NCBI GenBank assembly: GCA_022575985.1
Contig: JAKSXM010000147.1
Span: 22,664,001-22,728,000 of the forward strand
Source: Anagrus nilaparvatae
Lineage: Eukaryota > Arthropoda > Insecta > Hymenoptera > Mymaridae
Reading direction: 5' to 3'
DNA: 64,000 bases
Position 1 is the first letter of the stretch. Each line of letters opens with the position of its first letter. The translations under genes were made by a program, and so were the position numbers. This document shows positions 25,370 through 35,719 of this stretch, one piece after another. The notes under the pieces are model-generated. The model was not told where the DNA came from. It saw nothing but the letters and a program-made list of their open reading frames with translations, and did no database searches.

Positions 25370-26199
25370 TAATATGACTGAAAAACAAAGTGGCTGTTTT
25401 TATACTTCAGAAATCAGATTTTCCTTGAAGAAAGAAACAAAGATTTGGATGAATTTTTAAATATTCTAAAATTTATTCAAAATAAATTAAAAAGATGATA
25501 AAACTCAAGCATAAAAGTAATCACCATTTAAAAAAAAGTTTTCTACTTTATTTCGTGTGCAATGTTACTTAAATCTTTTTTTTTTATATAAAATGTTTAA
25601 TTGAGAAATGGATTTTAATAAAAGGTAATTAAGAATTTAAAAATTTTTTTCCGAGAGTGTATCGAAAGAATATGAATTATTTATCAGTTTTAATAACAGA
25701 AACTTGTTTCATAAAAAGCAAATTATGAAAATAGAGTACGGATACTTTGAGAACTTTGTATTTAAAAGCAAATACATTAATTATTTTTAAATCTGACCCA
25801 AATAGTGCTTGCTAATGGAAATCGCTTAAATGGTGTTAAAAATCTAAAGAAGAACCAAAATTTATCTTTTTGTAAAATATTTAATATACTCGTAAAAAAA
25901 GAAGTGCTGAACGTCTAACAAATCGATCCTTTCTAAAAAGAAAGATTTGATTAATTTTTCGTAATACTAAAGCCTGTTTTAAATTTTTATGAGAAAAATA
26001 CTTTATTCACACTTCATTAAATGTCAATTTTGTAAAATATTTTAATATAGGTATTTTTTAACTAAACGTGACCACTGCTAATAATGATCGAATATTCCAA
26101 TCGGTTCAAAAGTATTTTCGTTGAAACTTCTATCAAAAATAAGCCTTTATGTTAAGTTCAATTTTCGTTTTTCGGCATATATTTTTGTGAAAAAGAGGG
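25370..26199. other. AT-rich non-coding stretch
   Basis: No gene or bounded element is visible here. Confidence 0.5.
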
Positions 26200-26350
26200 C
26201 TTCATTGAAAAAATTCCGGTTGCCACTGCCGAAAAAATTCCAGTTTCCGCAAATGGGATTCCGGTTCTGGCATCAGAAACTTTCTTTTTTTTTCAAACGA
26301 TTGTAAATGTCTTGAAACTTAAAGGAAATTTAAACTTAAAGAAAAATTTT
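26200..26350. repeat. Fragment of the 'cttgaaacgtaaag' foldback family
   Basis: 'aaacgattgtaaatgtcttgaaacttaaaggaaa' and 'gaaaaaattccagtttccgc' are half-arm relatives of the element at 41507-41790. The open frame running across it is incidental. Confidence 0.45.
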
Positions 26351-26394
26351 TTTGGGAAGTTTTCTATACATTTTAATCTATTTGCAACCATTTA

Positions 26395-26660
26395 AAAGAA
26401 AAAAACTTATAACTGTTGTGGGTGCTAATACAATTAACGGACATATAACATATTTATGGAGTCCTTAAACCAAGATAATTCCTCCTTAACTACTAAAATA
26501 ATACTCCTTAAATTAATTTAAGTCCCTAAATCGAATTTGTGCTAAGTCCATTTGACCCCCCCCCCCTAAAACGGCCATTTTTTAGCCCTCTGTCTCTATT
26601 TTGGGGATAATTTCTAGGTAGCTCTCCTTGAGAACATGTTCCATGTTTAAAAAACTTCCG
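26395..26660 (-). repeat. Dispersed 'AAGTCC' repeat, copy 4
   Basis: 'ctaaaataatactcctta', 'aagtccctaaatcga', 'gtccatttgacccccccccc' and 'agaacatgttccatgtt' follow the family order. The short minus-strand frame at 26526-26726 lies mostly within it. Confidence 0.55.
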
Positions 26661-26782
26661 TCTGCCACAACCGAAATTCCAGGTATCCAACCTATTCAGG
26701 TAACCACCCAACCCTACTAACTTCAATATTCCAATGAAAAGTCAAAATACGCTGCCAACTAGCTGGCACTAAGGTTCCTCAA

Positions 26783-27130
26783 CCCTGTAACTTTCTTAGA
26801 TTTACAAAAAAAAATAGAATTTTTTCGAAAAATTAGTAGATTTTTAAAAAATTTTGTTAATATTCGATAAAAATCGTAAATTTACTAAATTTAGTACATT
26901 ATTGAAAAATTCGAGAATTCTCGGTTTTTTTTGTGATGTTACGAAAAAATTTGTAAATTCACAACTAACTTTCCTTGCGAATTTACAAAAAAAATCGAGA
27001 ATACTCGAACTTTGTTAATATACTAAATTTAGTAAATTTACGATTTTTATTGAATAATTACTCATTTTTTCGAAAATTTACTACGCCTATAAAATTTTTC
27101 AAAAATTTGTATATTTAAAAAAAAAATTAG
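26783..27130. mobile_element. Degenerate MITE of the CACTGTAAAAAGTAAC family
   Basis: Left end 'ccctgtaactttcttag' has lost part of the terminal repeat. The interior blocks ('tcgagaatactcgaac', 'gtaaatttac', 'ttcgaaaaattag') match the intact copy at 4187. The right terminal repeat is missing or decayed. Confidence 0.6.
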
Positions 27131-27166
27131 GTCTTAATTCCATAATGTTAGTGAAAAATCACCGAT

Positions 27167-27174
<8 letters not shown>

Positions 27175-27218
<44 letters not shown>
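27175..27218. repeat. (CA)n microsatellite
   Basis: About 44 bp of AC dinucleotides following 'tacatacata'. Confidence 0.95.
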
Positions 27219-27222
<4 letters not shown>

Positions 27223-28107
27223 GACTTTTTATAAAAACCAGTTTTTTAGCTTCCTGAGGTCTCAAAACGTGCTTATATGCCAAAAAATCAAAAACCAAAA
27301 TTTGACCCATTACAATGGTTCCTCATTGAGGAACCAAAAATAAAATAGTTATTAATGGATAGTAGAGCATGTATTGTAATAATCTTGAAATATGTTTATA
27401 AATCCATTAGATACACCTTTTAATCATATAAATAAATAAATATATAGATGTAACGGTCGTAATAATTTGAATTCGATTTGATGCATTAACGAAGTAAATA
27501 TAGAAAATTGTATCGATTGTTCGTTCATGCATAAATATGTATAATAATACTGTCGAGTTTTCAACGTGATTAAGTGAACGACCGCCAGAGAGTTGTCTAA
27601 TTTATTGTAACGCTTGTATAAATATATACAGAGAAATTGTCGCATAAATTTGTCGAAATTGCATTTAAATTAGGTGATTTTGCAATGTACTCATTTATTT
27701 ATATTTATAAAATAGTACTATATATTAATTTATATATTTTATAGAGAAAAACCTCCCCACACACACACGCGCATATAATATACATTGTTATTATATATTT
27801 TATAACTTTTCAAGTTTACTGTTTTTAGGTTATTTAGTTATTTTATTGCAATTATCCATATACATAATTTATTTCTGCATATTTATATGGAAAGATATGA
27901 GAAAATAATGTTTATACTTTATGTAAAACATACGTTTTATTGTGCTGCTGTAATAAATAACTTTTTATGTTTCTTATTAAATAAACTATTTTTTTATTTA
28001 TTTTCTTGCAAAAAGTATTTAAAAATAAAAAAAATAAGCTATTGTAAATCTTTTTTTCACAACTTTATATTTTATTGTGTGTGTATAAAAAAATACATAT
28101 ATGGGTA
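27219..28107. other. AT-rich non-coding stretch
   Basis: A less AT-rich patch at 27440-27650 ('acggtcgtaataatttg', 'gaacgaccgccagagag') has no recognisable coding or repeat identity. The open frames on both strands are low complexity. Confidence 0.45.
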
Positions 28108-28357
28108 CATTAGCCTGGAAGTTATTTTAAAAAGGTACAAAATATAGTTGTAAATTTACGAAAAATAATTGTGAATTTACAACTTTTTTCGCGTAAAGTC
28201 ACAAAAAAAATCGAGAATACTCGAATTTTTGTTAATATACTAAATTTAGTAAATTTACGATTTTTTTTGAATATTTACAAATTTTTTTGAAAATTTACTA
28301 ATTTTTCGAAAATGTGCTAATTTTTTTGTTAATATAACAAAGTTACTTTTTACAGTG
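28108..28357. mobile_element. Two abutting MITE fragments
   Basis: 28108-28138 is only the left end of the CTGGCAGTT family ('tacattagcctggaag', 'ttattttaaaaagg'). From about 28141 the sequence is the right two thirds of a CACTGTAAAAAGTAAC-family copy, ending in ACTTTTTACAGTG at 28357. Each is truncated at the junction, so a deletion or recombination joined them. Confidence 0.65.
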
Positions 28358-28401
28358 TACTTAAAAATTTTTTAGTAAAAAAATTTTTTATTTGTACTTA
28401 A

Positions 28402-29133
28402 GGCGACTGTTCCGGGTCAGAGGCGTTTTTTGGAGTAATTTTGTAAAGTGGATTTTGAAATAAGTATAAAAGATATTGACAAAATTTTTTTAAAATTATT
28501 TTAATTAAGTATTTCATTTAATAAAAAAATTTTTTTTTTTTTAAATTTTAAATCAAGCTCTGTCCACAGATGGCGTTTGGAAAAGACGTCTAAAAAAAAA
28601 GTACACTAGCTGCGGGCGACGTAACTCCATTCTGGGTCACCAAAAAAAAATAAAAAAAAAATGGGTTAATTTAGATAACTTGCTCTCTGCGCTATCGTCG
28701 CCCTTTTTTTGAAATTTTGATTTAAAAATTTTTTATCGGATTTTAAAATTTTTGTTCGAAAAAACGGGCTTTTTTTTTGTTGAAAACTGAAGAAAATTTA
28801 TCATTTTCAATAAAAAATGAAAAATCGGGAGCCGATGGCGCAGAGGAAATGTATTAAGCTTTCAAAAAAAAAAAAAAAAATTTAAATCCATCGAGCAGTT
28901 TTTCTAAAATTTCGCCCGCAGTTTTCAAAAAACCCGTTTTGAGATAAACGCGTTTAAAGTTTGTGGTTTGTATAGAGTGACCCCCGCGAAGCGATAAGAA
29001 AATATGAATAACTTTTTTTTGGGGGGGGATTCAGACTTACAAATTTTTTTGGGCATTCTTAAAGAGTTAGTAAACACATTTATATAAAAAATAAAAATTG
29101 ACAAAAAAATTTTCTTGACCCGGAACAGTCGCC
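28402..29133. mobile_element. TTAA-flanked element with GGCGACTGTTCCGGGTCA ends
   Basis: Perfect 18-bp terminal inverted repeats, GGCGACTGTTCCGGGTCA and its complement, are each flanked by TTAA (28398-28401 and 29134-29137). TTAA duplication is characteristic of piggyBac and also of Kolobok transposons. The 732-bp interior holds no transposase, only AT-rich sequence with small inner palindromes such as 'gatggcg' with 'gcgctatcgtcgccc'. A non-autonomous derivative is therefore likely. The minus-strand frame at 28925-29191 crosses its right edge and is not a gene. Confidence 0.85.
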
Positions 29134-29137
29134 TTAA

Positions 29138-31080
29138 ATTTTTTAATATATTTAAATTGCATGAAAATGATTTTTGAATATTGTTAGTCACTTTTTATCA
29201 TCATTTTCCAAAAAATTGATAAATATTAACATTAATGACTAAAGTTTTTGCACGCATGGTACACGAGAAAACTAGCAGAGCTCGAAAAAAAGCGAAAAAA
29301 AGGAATAAAATATTGAAATAGCTGGTTATAAAAAGTAATAAAAAAAGATTAAAATAAATATAAACTGAATGTACGATAATAAAATGTCGAGTAAATTAAA
29401 AATAAACAAATAAATAATGAAATTATGCATATCAATGTGTATTTGTTTAAATATATAACAAATAGTATTAAATAAAATATTTGTTTAATTTTATTTACAA
29501 TACTTTTAACATGTATGGGTAGGAATAATTTTAAAATTTGAATATTATGAAACGTATAATATGTATCTAGTAAATTCTGATTTTCAAGTATGATGTATTC
29601 AACATTCGTTTTCAATGACACGTAGACAAAATAACACATGTATATTCAATTAAGAATCGCTTCAATTGTGCATAATCTACATAGCACTGGATATATAACA
29701 ATTAATATATTCTAAATAGTTTCATATACAAATTTAATTATTTCAATTTTTTAAACTTTTTTTTTTATTTATTTATAAATATTTATTTAAATAGAAAAAA
29801 TAAATTTATAAATAAAATACAAACTATTTCGTTTTTTTCTTAAACTTTTAATTAAATAAAATTATTTATTCGATATTTGTAGAGCGAAGCTCTGACTTAT
29901 AGGATACAAAAATCAAAGCTTTATGAGCACGATATAACAAAAACGATCAATAAGATTGCGTTGGTGATCTTTTTTGGATCCTATCCAGTATTTATAAATG
30001 CATGATTATTAGTATATTTTTGATTCCAACCAGTTTCCTGTAGGAAGTATTCAAATACAAAGTAAAACAAGATATATTTTTATTAGTTATTAATTTAATA
30101 GCATTTTATTAAATTAACCGTGATAAAATCTCTAACATCTATTTTGATTTAAATTATAAACAATTTTAAATGTTAACTCGATATCGTGTTAGACTCGATT
30201 TAGAGAAAATGTAACCATTTCATTATATGCATTTAGTGCGTAACTTCATTATCATTCAGTGTTATTATTTTTGTGCAGCGATTAGTTTCATTGCCTGATC
30301 ACTTCTAATACAAGTATTGAATGAACTAATCAATGATTGAACAAGGCATACCATTAATAATTACATAAAATATCCAAAAAGATTGATTATGAATTAATAA
30401 ACACGCATATGTATTGTCTAAGAGTACAGAAAATTTATTAATTTTACAATTAGTAACTGTAACGATGGTTACTAAAATTCAAGTATAAATATAGGATTCT
30501 TATAACTTTATCCAAATATAATGTGATCCTAAAAAATTAATTAAAAAACAGTTTCGATTATCATAAAAAATTTTTAAATTAAAAAAATACATTTTAACTT
30601 TCTTTGATATTTCAATCTGTTATACGAGTAGTAAAAGTCAATATATAGGCAGACAAATGTATATAAGTCATGTTATCTATTTTACTAATATTGAATCTGT
30701 CATTAAATATGTTCTCTTTATATGCTTTATTTTATTTATTCACATATTGCTACGAAAGACGAATACATATGGTATACCTGTATGTGTTCTCAAAACATTA
30801 ATGTTTGTTACATTTTTTCAATGCAACTTCATAAAAATTAATTTCCTGTTATTTTGAATAGTATGCAAAAAGATTAAAATATTTTTCTATTCGTAAATAA
30901 AATCTTTTGCTTGTGTGAAAAAAATGATACATTTAAATTAATGTATTATTTTTTGTAATCAGATGTGTATAAGATTCAATTTTTTATTATTAATGTTAAA
31001 TTTATACTTAAAGTTCATAAGTGCATTGGAAATATAAATATACATATATATTCGCAGATAAATACTATCACGTACACATG
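29138..31080. other. AT-rich non-coding stretch
   Basis: Open frames at 29349-29639 and 30657-30857 are hydrophobic, AT-driven and without motifs. 'tagagcgaagctct' at 29880 is a small palindromic motif that recurs at 47947. No gene supported. Confidence 0.5.
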
Positions 31081-31332
31081 TCTTTATATATATTATAAAG
31101 TTATAAATGCTATAGCTACGGTCACATGAAACTTTTGGCCAAAAATGATCATTTTGGTCCATAAGAGTCTTTTTGACACAAAATGGTCCTTTTGGCCCAA
31201 GTAGAATTTTATAGCTCGGTGAGTTTTTTGACAAAAAATGATACAATTTTAGGTCCATAATTAACAACTCATATTGCCCTTTCACTCTTCGGGGGTTGGC
31301 GTGCGATGCGCGTAGAGGGCAGAGCCCCCTAG
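31081..31332 (+). mobile_element. Short Helitron-like relic
   Basis: The left edge TCTTTATATATATTATAAAG matches the left edge of the larger element at 38315. The right edge is a GC-rich hairpin, 'gagggcagagccccct', ending in CTAG followed by T, the classic Helitron 3' end (hairpin, then CTRR next to T). In between are a few diverged copies of the 'ttttggcccaa' / 'gacacaaaatggtcc' units that fill the larger copy. About 252 bp. The base before the left edge is G, not the expected A, so the left boundary is approximate. The 138-residue minus-strand frame across it is spurious. Confidence 0.7.
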
Positions 31333-34229
31333 TATATATATAAAAAAAGACATAATTTTCTTTAAAGTGGTACAAGTTCGTTTATTGCGTGTAACAGTGA
31401 ATTCCAATATATTTACTAGTTCTACCTTTTAATGTATAGTATGAACGCTTGTCCGAGAATTCCTACAGGAAACTGCGACCTATTTTTTTTTTTTTACTGG
31501 AAATCCGGTTCAACGTATATACATAGATGTGTGTGTGTGTAGGTAGAAAGCTTTATATACTTTGCTAAAAAAGACAAGTATATGTGATTTCACTTTATGA
31601 AGCTTTGTTTAACTAGTTAACATTTCAAAGTCTTAAAATAAGGTAAGAGGATTTAACTTAAATGAATCATAGTTTCTATACATTTTTAATTCAGGTAAAA
31701 TAAGTGTTAGTTTAGTATAATAATGTCACTTCCTTTTATCTTTTATGCAATGTTTGATTTATTGTGATAATTTTAGTGCTACGCAATAGCAATCATTCAT
31801 GTTGACCTCCTGATATTATTGTGCTTTTATGGTTATTAAAATTTATGGTCATCGTAGTATTTCATTTGATTATTTGTTACTAATCAAAATTTATAAGATC
31901 GACGACTTTATACCAAAATTTAAGCTACCGCTTAAAATCAACTATTAACAAATCTTACGGTTTACTTATATTGTTTCATTTAATTTATAGCATTTAATTT
32001 GACGTTTAAAGATAAGCATCAATTGGACTTTTAAATTAAAAAATTAGATGGTTTGAAAGTTTAAAAAAAAATTTTGATATCGTATTCCGTAACAATAAAA
32101 ATTAAATTGAATAAAAGTTTTTCGTGATAATAAACTTCAAAAAATTAAGCCATTATATTGCACCAAAAAGGCTTTTAAATTTATTTAAAATAAGACAAAA
32201 TTTTACGTCATGCAGAGTAGAACAACGTTTCTTCTTGACCTGGAGGCTTGAAAATTTTACAAAACTCTGAGGAATCCTGTATGAAACAAACTATCAGAGG
32301 TAATTTTTTTTGATAAATTTATTATTGCATAATTGAGATTTTAAGTAATGTCAAAAATCGAAATTTTTTGCATCTTTTAATTTTACACTTATTTGACAAT
32401 ATAGAAAAAAATTGTTATAAATATTTATTTGGTTCATATAACTTTTTATCTTAATACATACTTTTTTGTTGGGAAAGAGCAATATTTTTATTTGGTAAAA
32501 TAAATAAGAAAAAAAGTTTTAGAAAATTGATTTTTATTTAATTACTTTTGCACAAAGTTAAACATTACAGCATGGAGCTGCAAATAAAAACTAATGGATC
32601 GGGTTTAATAAGTGATTATACGAGTCAGTGGTTTAACTCATTTATTCTACTGCGCGAACAAATTCAAACCATGACAATTTATGTTTGAGAAAGGAAAATT
32701 TAAATGGCCTTTAAAAGACAATTTATGGCTTAGAATGAGAACTTGAAAGTTTTTAAAAATTTAAAGAACTTTGATGACACTATTCATAATAGTTTATCTT
32801 CATTAAAAAGTTCTTATGGACTGTATTATTATAAAATAATACCATGGCTAATTATTTGGCTTATTAAAGTGTCGTTGGCTAAAAGTAGTTTTAAATGCTC
32901 ACACGTTAATAATGGATAATAGATTTTAATAGTGATAAATCTTTCTTTTTTAGTGTTAAAATAAATTATAAAACAAGAAAGTTTTTTATGTTCTCTAAAC
33001 CTACTTATTCCCCATTTCGGTGATGTAAAGATTTTTACAACTAAACTTTACTCCAGAGACTCTGTGTACAATTCAGTTCCCAAAATTCACTGTCACTTTT
33101 TTTTCAATTATTACTAGACATACTAACTTAATGATGCTTGTGTATTCAGAATTAGAAAATTTTACAATAGTGCAAAATTCTAAGGATAAATCTAGTTTCT
33201 TTGAAAACAAATTTTCTGCAAAAAAATTATTGAATATATGCTATAGAGTTCCAAGAAATAATTTTATATTTATTATGCATTATTTTTCCTTCATCAAATT
33301 AATGAAAATATTAATTATGCTCTTCTTAGAGAGCTTATTTGCTTAGTCGTATTTATTTTAAAAATTTTATTACTGAATTCTTTGAATTTTCTTTTACATT
33401 AATAAATAATATTCTGAATTATAAGAAATCTTTAATAACTTTTATTAATTTAATTAAAAGAAACTATGAAGAAAAAAAAAACTTTAAAAAACTTTGCTTA
33501 AAAATTTATTAATAATTTTAATAATTCATATTACGTAAAAAAATTGAAAACTTTTTTTTTAAAACTTTTAAAAACAGGCTTAGTTTAAAAAAATAAAAAG
33601 TTATTCAATGTTTATATCCATAAATGATTCATCTATAAGCCTACTATACAAATTATACTTTATTTACACAATGTATATATAAAATTTCCTGAGAAAATTT
33701 TCTCACTGTATAAATACTCTTAGCTGTATTAGCTTTAAAAAAAAAAGTTTCTTTTAACTTGGCGTTGAATCGTGAAAATGGTATACTTTATAATAATAAT
33801 GATAATAATTGTCATAAGTTTTAAGATAAAGTTCAGTGACAAAATATACATTTTTTTTTTAATATGAAAATAATTTTTAAAATATTTATGTTTTTATAAA
33901 TTTATTCTTTTTGATAAAAATGATTTATTCATAAAATAGAAAAATTTTTATACACAGATTTCACAGTTATTTAAATAACTGTAAATTTAAATAAAATATA
34001 TATTTTTAAAATATTAATATTGTTTATGCATGAAATGACTCAAAATAAATATGTGCATTAATTTAACTAATAATTGGCCTTAAGCTTTTTATTGCCCGAT
34101 AATTCTATATCTAAAAACTAAAATTAAAAGAAACAAAGAAAGTTTTGTATTTTTCTAGTAATTATATTTTAATATTTAAATCAATTTTTTGCTTTTTAAA
34201 TAACAGATACCTTTGTTAAAAAGTCTATC
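31333..34229. other. AT-rich non-coding stretch
   Basis: No gene, RNA or bounded repeat is supported. The open frame at 33131-33346 has no recognisable motif. Confidence 0.5.
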
Positions 34230-34375
34230 ATAGTTTTCGAAATACAGCATGCCGCGATTCACAAGAGAACGTATCTCTCTCATTCGCAGAGCAGGAGGCA
34301 GAGACGAGTTCTTGTTGAATTGCGAAGATTTTTATTATTAGTTTTTTATTATTATAGATGGCGTCACAAATCGGT
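34230..34375. other. GC-richer flank of the miniature LTR element
   Basis: 'gcatgccgcgattcacaag', 'gcagagcaggaggcagagac' and 'gatggcgtcacaaatcgg' are unlike the surrounding DNA. They may be part of an older element into which the LTR unit inserted; I do not recognise it. Confidence 0.35.
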
Positions 34376-34379
34376 TACG
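34376..34379. other. Target-site duplication, left copy (TACG)
   Basis: TACG directly before the left LTR is repeated directly after the right LTR at 35061-35064. This 4-bp duplication fits many Ty3/gypsy-type integrases. Confidence 0.85.
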
Positions 34380-34574
34380 TGTGGGGACACAGATGGCAAC
34401 TACCATAAGTCGCTCCCGCAAGCGATAAGTCGACCCCTTGGTCCATATATAAGAAGCCCGTTAACAAGGCCCAACCGACCGTCTAAGGCAGAGGTTACCA
34501 TCATTGCCTTACTGAAGAGTCCAGATGGTAACCTCGGGACGAAACGGCATAGTAGGAATCTACTCGATCCTACA
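34380..34574 (+). repeat. Left LTR
   Basis: 195 bp, base-for-base identical to the right LTR by eye. 'ccatatataagaag' near 34440 is a plausible TATA box for an RNA polymerase II start inside the LTR. Two internal inverted motifs are 'gaggttaccatc' and 'gatggtaacctc'. Confidence 0.92.
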
Positions 34575-34575
34575 T

Positions 34576-34614
34576 TGGTGACCCCGACGTGATCTACACA
34601 CGCAACTTCTGATC
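34576..34614 (+). other. Extended tRNA-Trp-like primer binding site
   Basis: TGGTGACCCCGACGTGAT, one base after the LTR, is complementary to the 3' end of animal tRNA-Trp including CCA. Unusually the match resumes after a few mismatches as ACACGCAAC then TTCTGATC, complementary to the T stem, variable loop and anticodon stem of the same tRNA. The similarity thus spans about 39 nt instead of 18. The tRNA comparison is from general knowledge of animal tRNA-Trp, not from a search. Confidence 0.8.
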
Positions 34615-34852
34615 AAAAAGTACACGTAACTCAATAACCATGTGATGCCCCGCCACATACACATGCATTGACACACACGTGCCACTGCTCCGTGCAACCA
34701 TGGTCCCACAACAAGCCTGCCTTCGTGAGCGGATCCTTGCACGTTGAAGCCCAATAAACTCAAATACTGAAAATGTTAAATCAAGACCGTTCCTTCTACG
34801 CATGCACCTCCATACTACCTTTCCTCGCAGACGTACGAAAAAACGTTTTCTT

Positions 34853-34861
34853 GGGAGGGGA
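34853..34861 (+). other. Polypurine tract
   Basis: GGGAGGGGA four bases upstream of the right LTR is the expected primer for plus-strand DNA synthesis. Confidence 0.75.
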
Positions 34862-34865
34862 GTAC

Positions 34866-35060
34866 TGTGGGGACACAGATGGCAACTACCATAAGTCGCT
34901 CCCGCAAGCGATAAGTCGACCCCTTGGTCCATATATAAGAAGCCCGTTAACAAGGCCCAACCGACCGTCTAAGGCAGAGGTTACCATCATTGCCTTACTG
35001 AAGAGTCCAGATGGTAACCTCGGGACGAAACGGCATAGTAGGAATCTACTCGATCCTACA
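34866..35060 (+). repeat. Right LTR
   Basis: Exact copy of the left LTR offset by 486 bp, followed at once by the right TACG duplication (35061-35064). Confidence 0.92.
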
Positions 35061-35082
35061 TACGCCAAAGAAATATACAAAG

Positions 35083-35460
35083 AGCCTCGGTAGCTCTGTG
35101 GTTAGGGCGTTGGACTACTATACTACTATACGGGCCTAAGGGTCCGCGGTTCAAATCCCGGCTATATCAGCATTAAGTTCTTTTCTTTACAAAAAATTCT
35201 TAATGTTGTTCTACCGTGGGTTTCAGGATAGAGGCATCCGCATAATGTTAAATTAAGGCGTAAAACCCGGCATTATGTAGATAACGCAGTCCGAAGTGCT
35301 TCCAGGGCACTATAAGCCGGCGTGGGGTTTGGGAGAAGTAGCGTACCTCCTGGACCATAGGTTACAACACCTACACACATAACACTAACGCCCACACATT
35401 ACACAAACATTTATACTGACATAACAATACAATATAAATAATCAATAAATAAAAATAATT
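35083..35460 (+). mobile_element. tRNA-derived SINE
   Basis: The head looks like a tRNA gene: 'tagctctgtggttagggcgt' (A box region, from 35091) and a perfect B box GGTTCAAATCC at 35148-35158, giving an internal RNA polymerase III promoter. The anticodon arm carries a small internal repeat ('actactatactactata') and the T stem does not pair fully, so it is not a working tRNA. A unique body of about 200 bp follows ('gcatccgcataatg', 'taagccggcgtggggtt'), then an AATAA-type tail near 35430-35460, suggesting a LINE partner with a similar tail. It starts about 20 bp after the miniature LTR element. No clear target duplication was found. Confidence 0.8.
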
Positions 35461-35496
35461 ATAAAATGATAAAAGGGTCATTATGGGCTAATAGTT

Positions 35497-35525
35497 CCCG
35501 GACTGTAAAAAATATATCTAATTAA

Positions 35526-35560
<35 letters not shown>
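35497..35560. repeat. MITE left-end scrap with 31-nt poly(A)
   Basis: 'gactgtaaaaaatatatc' then 'taattaac' followed by an A-run at 35527-35557 resembles the left end of CACTGTAAAAAGTAAC-family copies at 19498 and 58633 ('tagattaacaaaaaa'). The A-run is probably an expansion of that motif, not a retroposon tail. Confidence 0.45.
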
Positions 35561-35563
<3 letters not shown>

Positions 35564-35719
35564 ATCATAATCAAAAATAACATGAATTGTATAATTACAA
35601 TTGATCATAGTATAATTTCTTTATTTTCGCGTTACATTTTATATTCGTGTTGATTTTCTATTAACAACAAATTCGCGTTCTATTGAGCTAAAAATTTTAA
35701 ACTACATAAAAATAAGTCC

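Larger units (their letters stand above)
34380..35060 (+). mobile_element. Miniature LTR retrotransposon (TRIM-like)
   Basis: Two identical 195-bp long terminal repeats (34380-34574 and 34866-35060) enclose only 291 bp. Each starts TGTGGGGACACAG and ends CGATCCTACA. The inner left edge carries a tRNA-Trp-type primer binding site and the inner right edge a polypurine tract. TACG flanks the element on both sides. At 681 bp with no gag, protease, RT or integrase it is non-autonomous and must depend on enzymes from another element. Identical LTRs suggest a young insertion. A tRNA-Trp primer and 4-bp duplications are reported for the CsRn1 group of Ty3/gypsy elements, so that group is the likeliest helper (inference). 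Open frames across the LTRs are incidental. Confidence 0.92.

Noticed and set aside
28925..29191. 88-residue minus-strand frame
   Set aside because: It crosses the right end of the TTAA-flanked transposon; chance frame.
29880..29900. 'tagagcgaagctct' as a second Helitron 3' hairpin
   Set aside because: It is palindromic and recurs at 47947, but no CTRR-T end follows at the right distance.
30959..31375. 138-residue minus-strand open frame
   Set aside because: It overlaps the short Helitron relic and reads through its GC-rich hairpin end; the apparent cysteine/proline-rich part comes from that hairpin.
34320..35093. Open frames with identical 'CGDTDGNYHKSLPQAISRPL' segments
   Set aside because: They are the two identical LTRs translated. 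No retroviral-type protein domain is present.
35083..35175. Functional tRNA gene
   Set aside because: The B box is perfect, but the T stem does not pair fully, the anticodon arm has an insertion-like duplication and a SINE body follows directly.
35527..35557. Poly(A) as the tail of the SINE at 35083
   Set aside because: The SINE-like sequence ends earlier in AATAA repeats, and the A-run follows a MITE-end motif, so an expansion within that motif is more likely.
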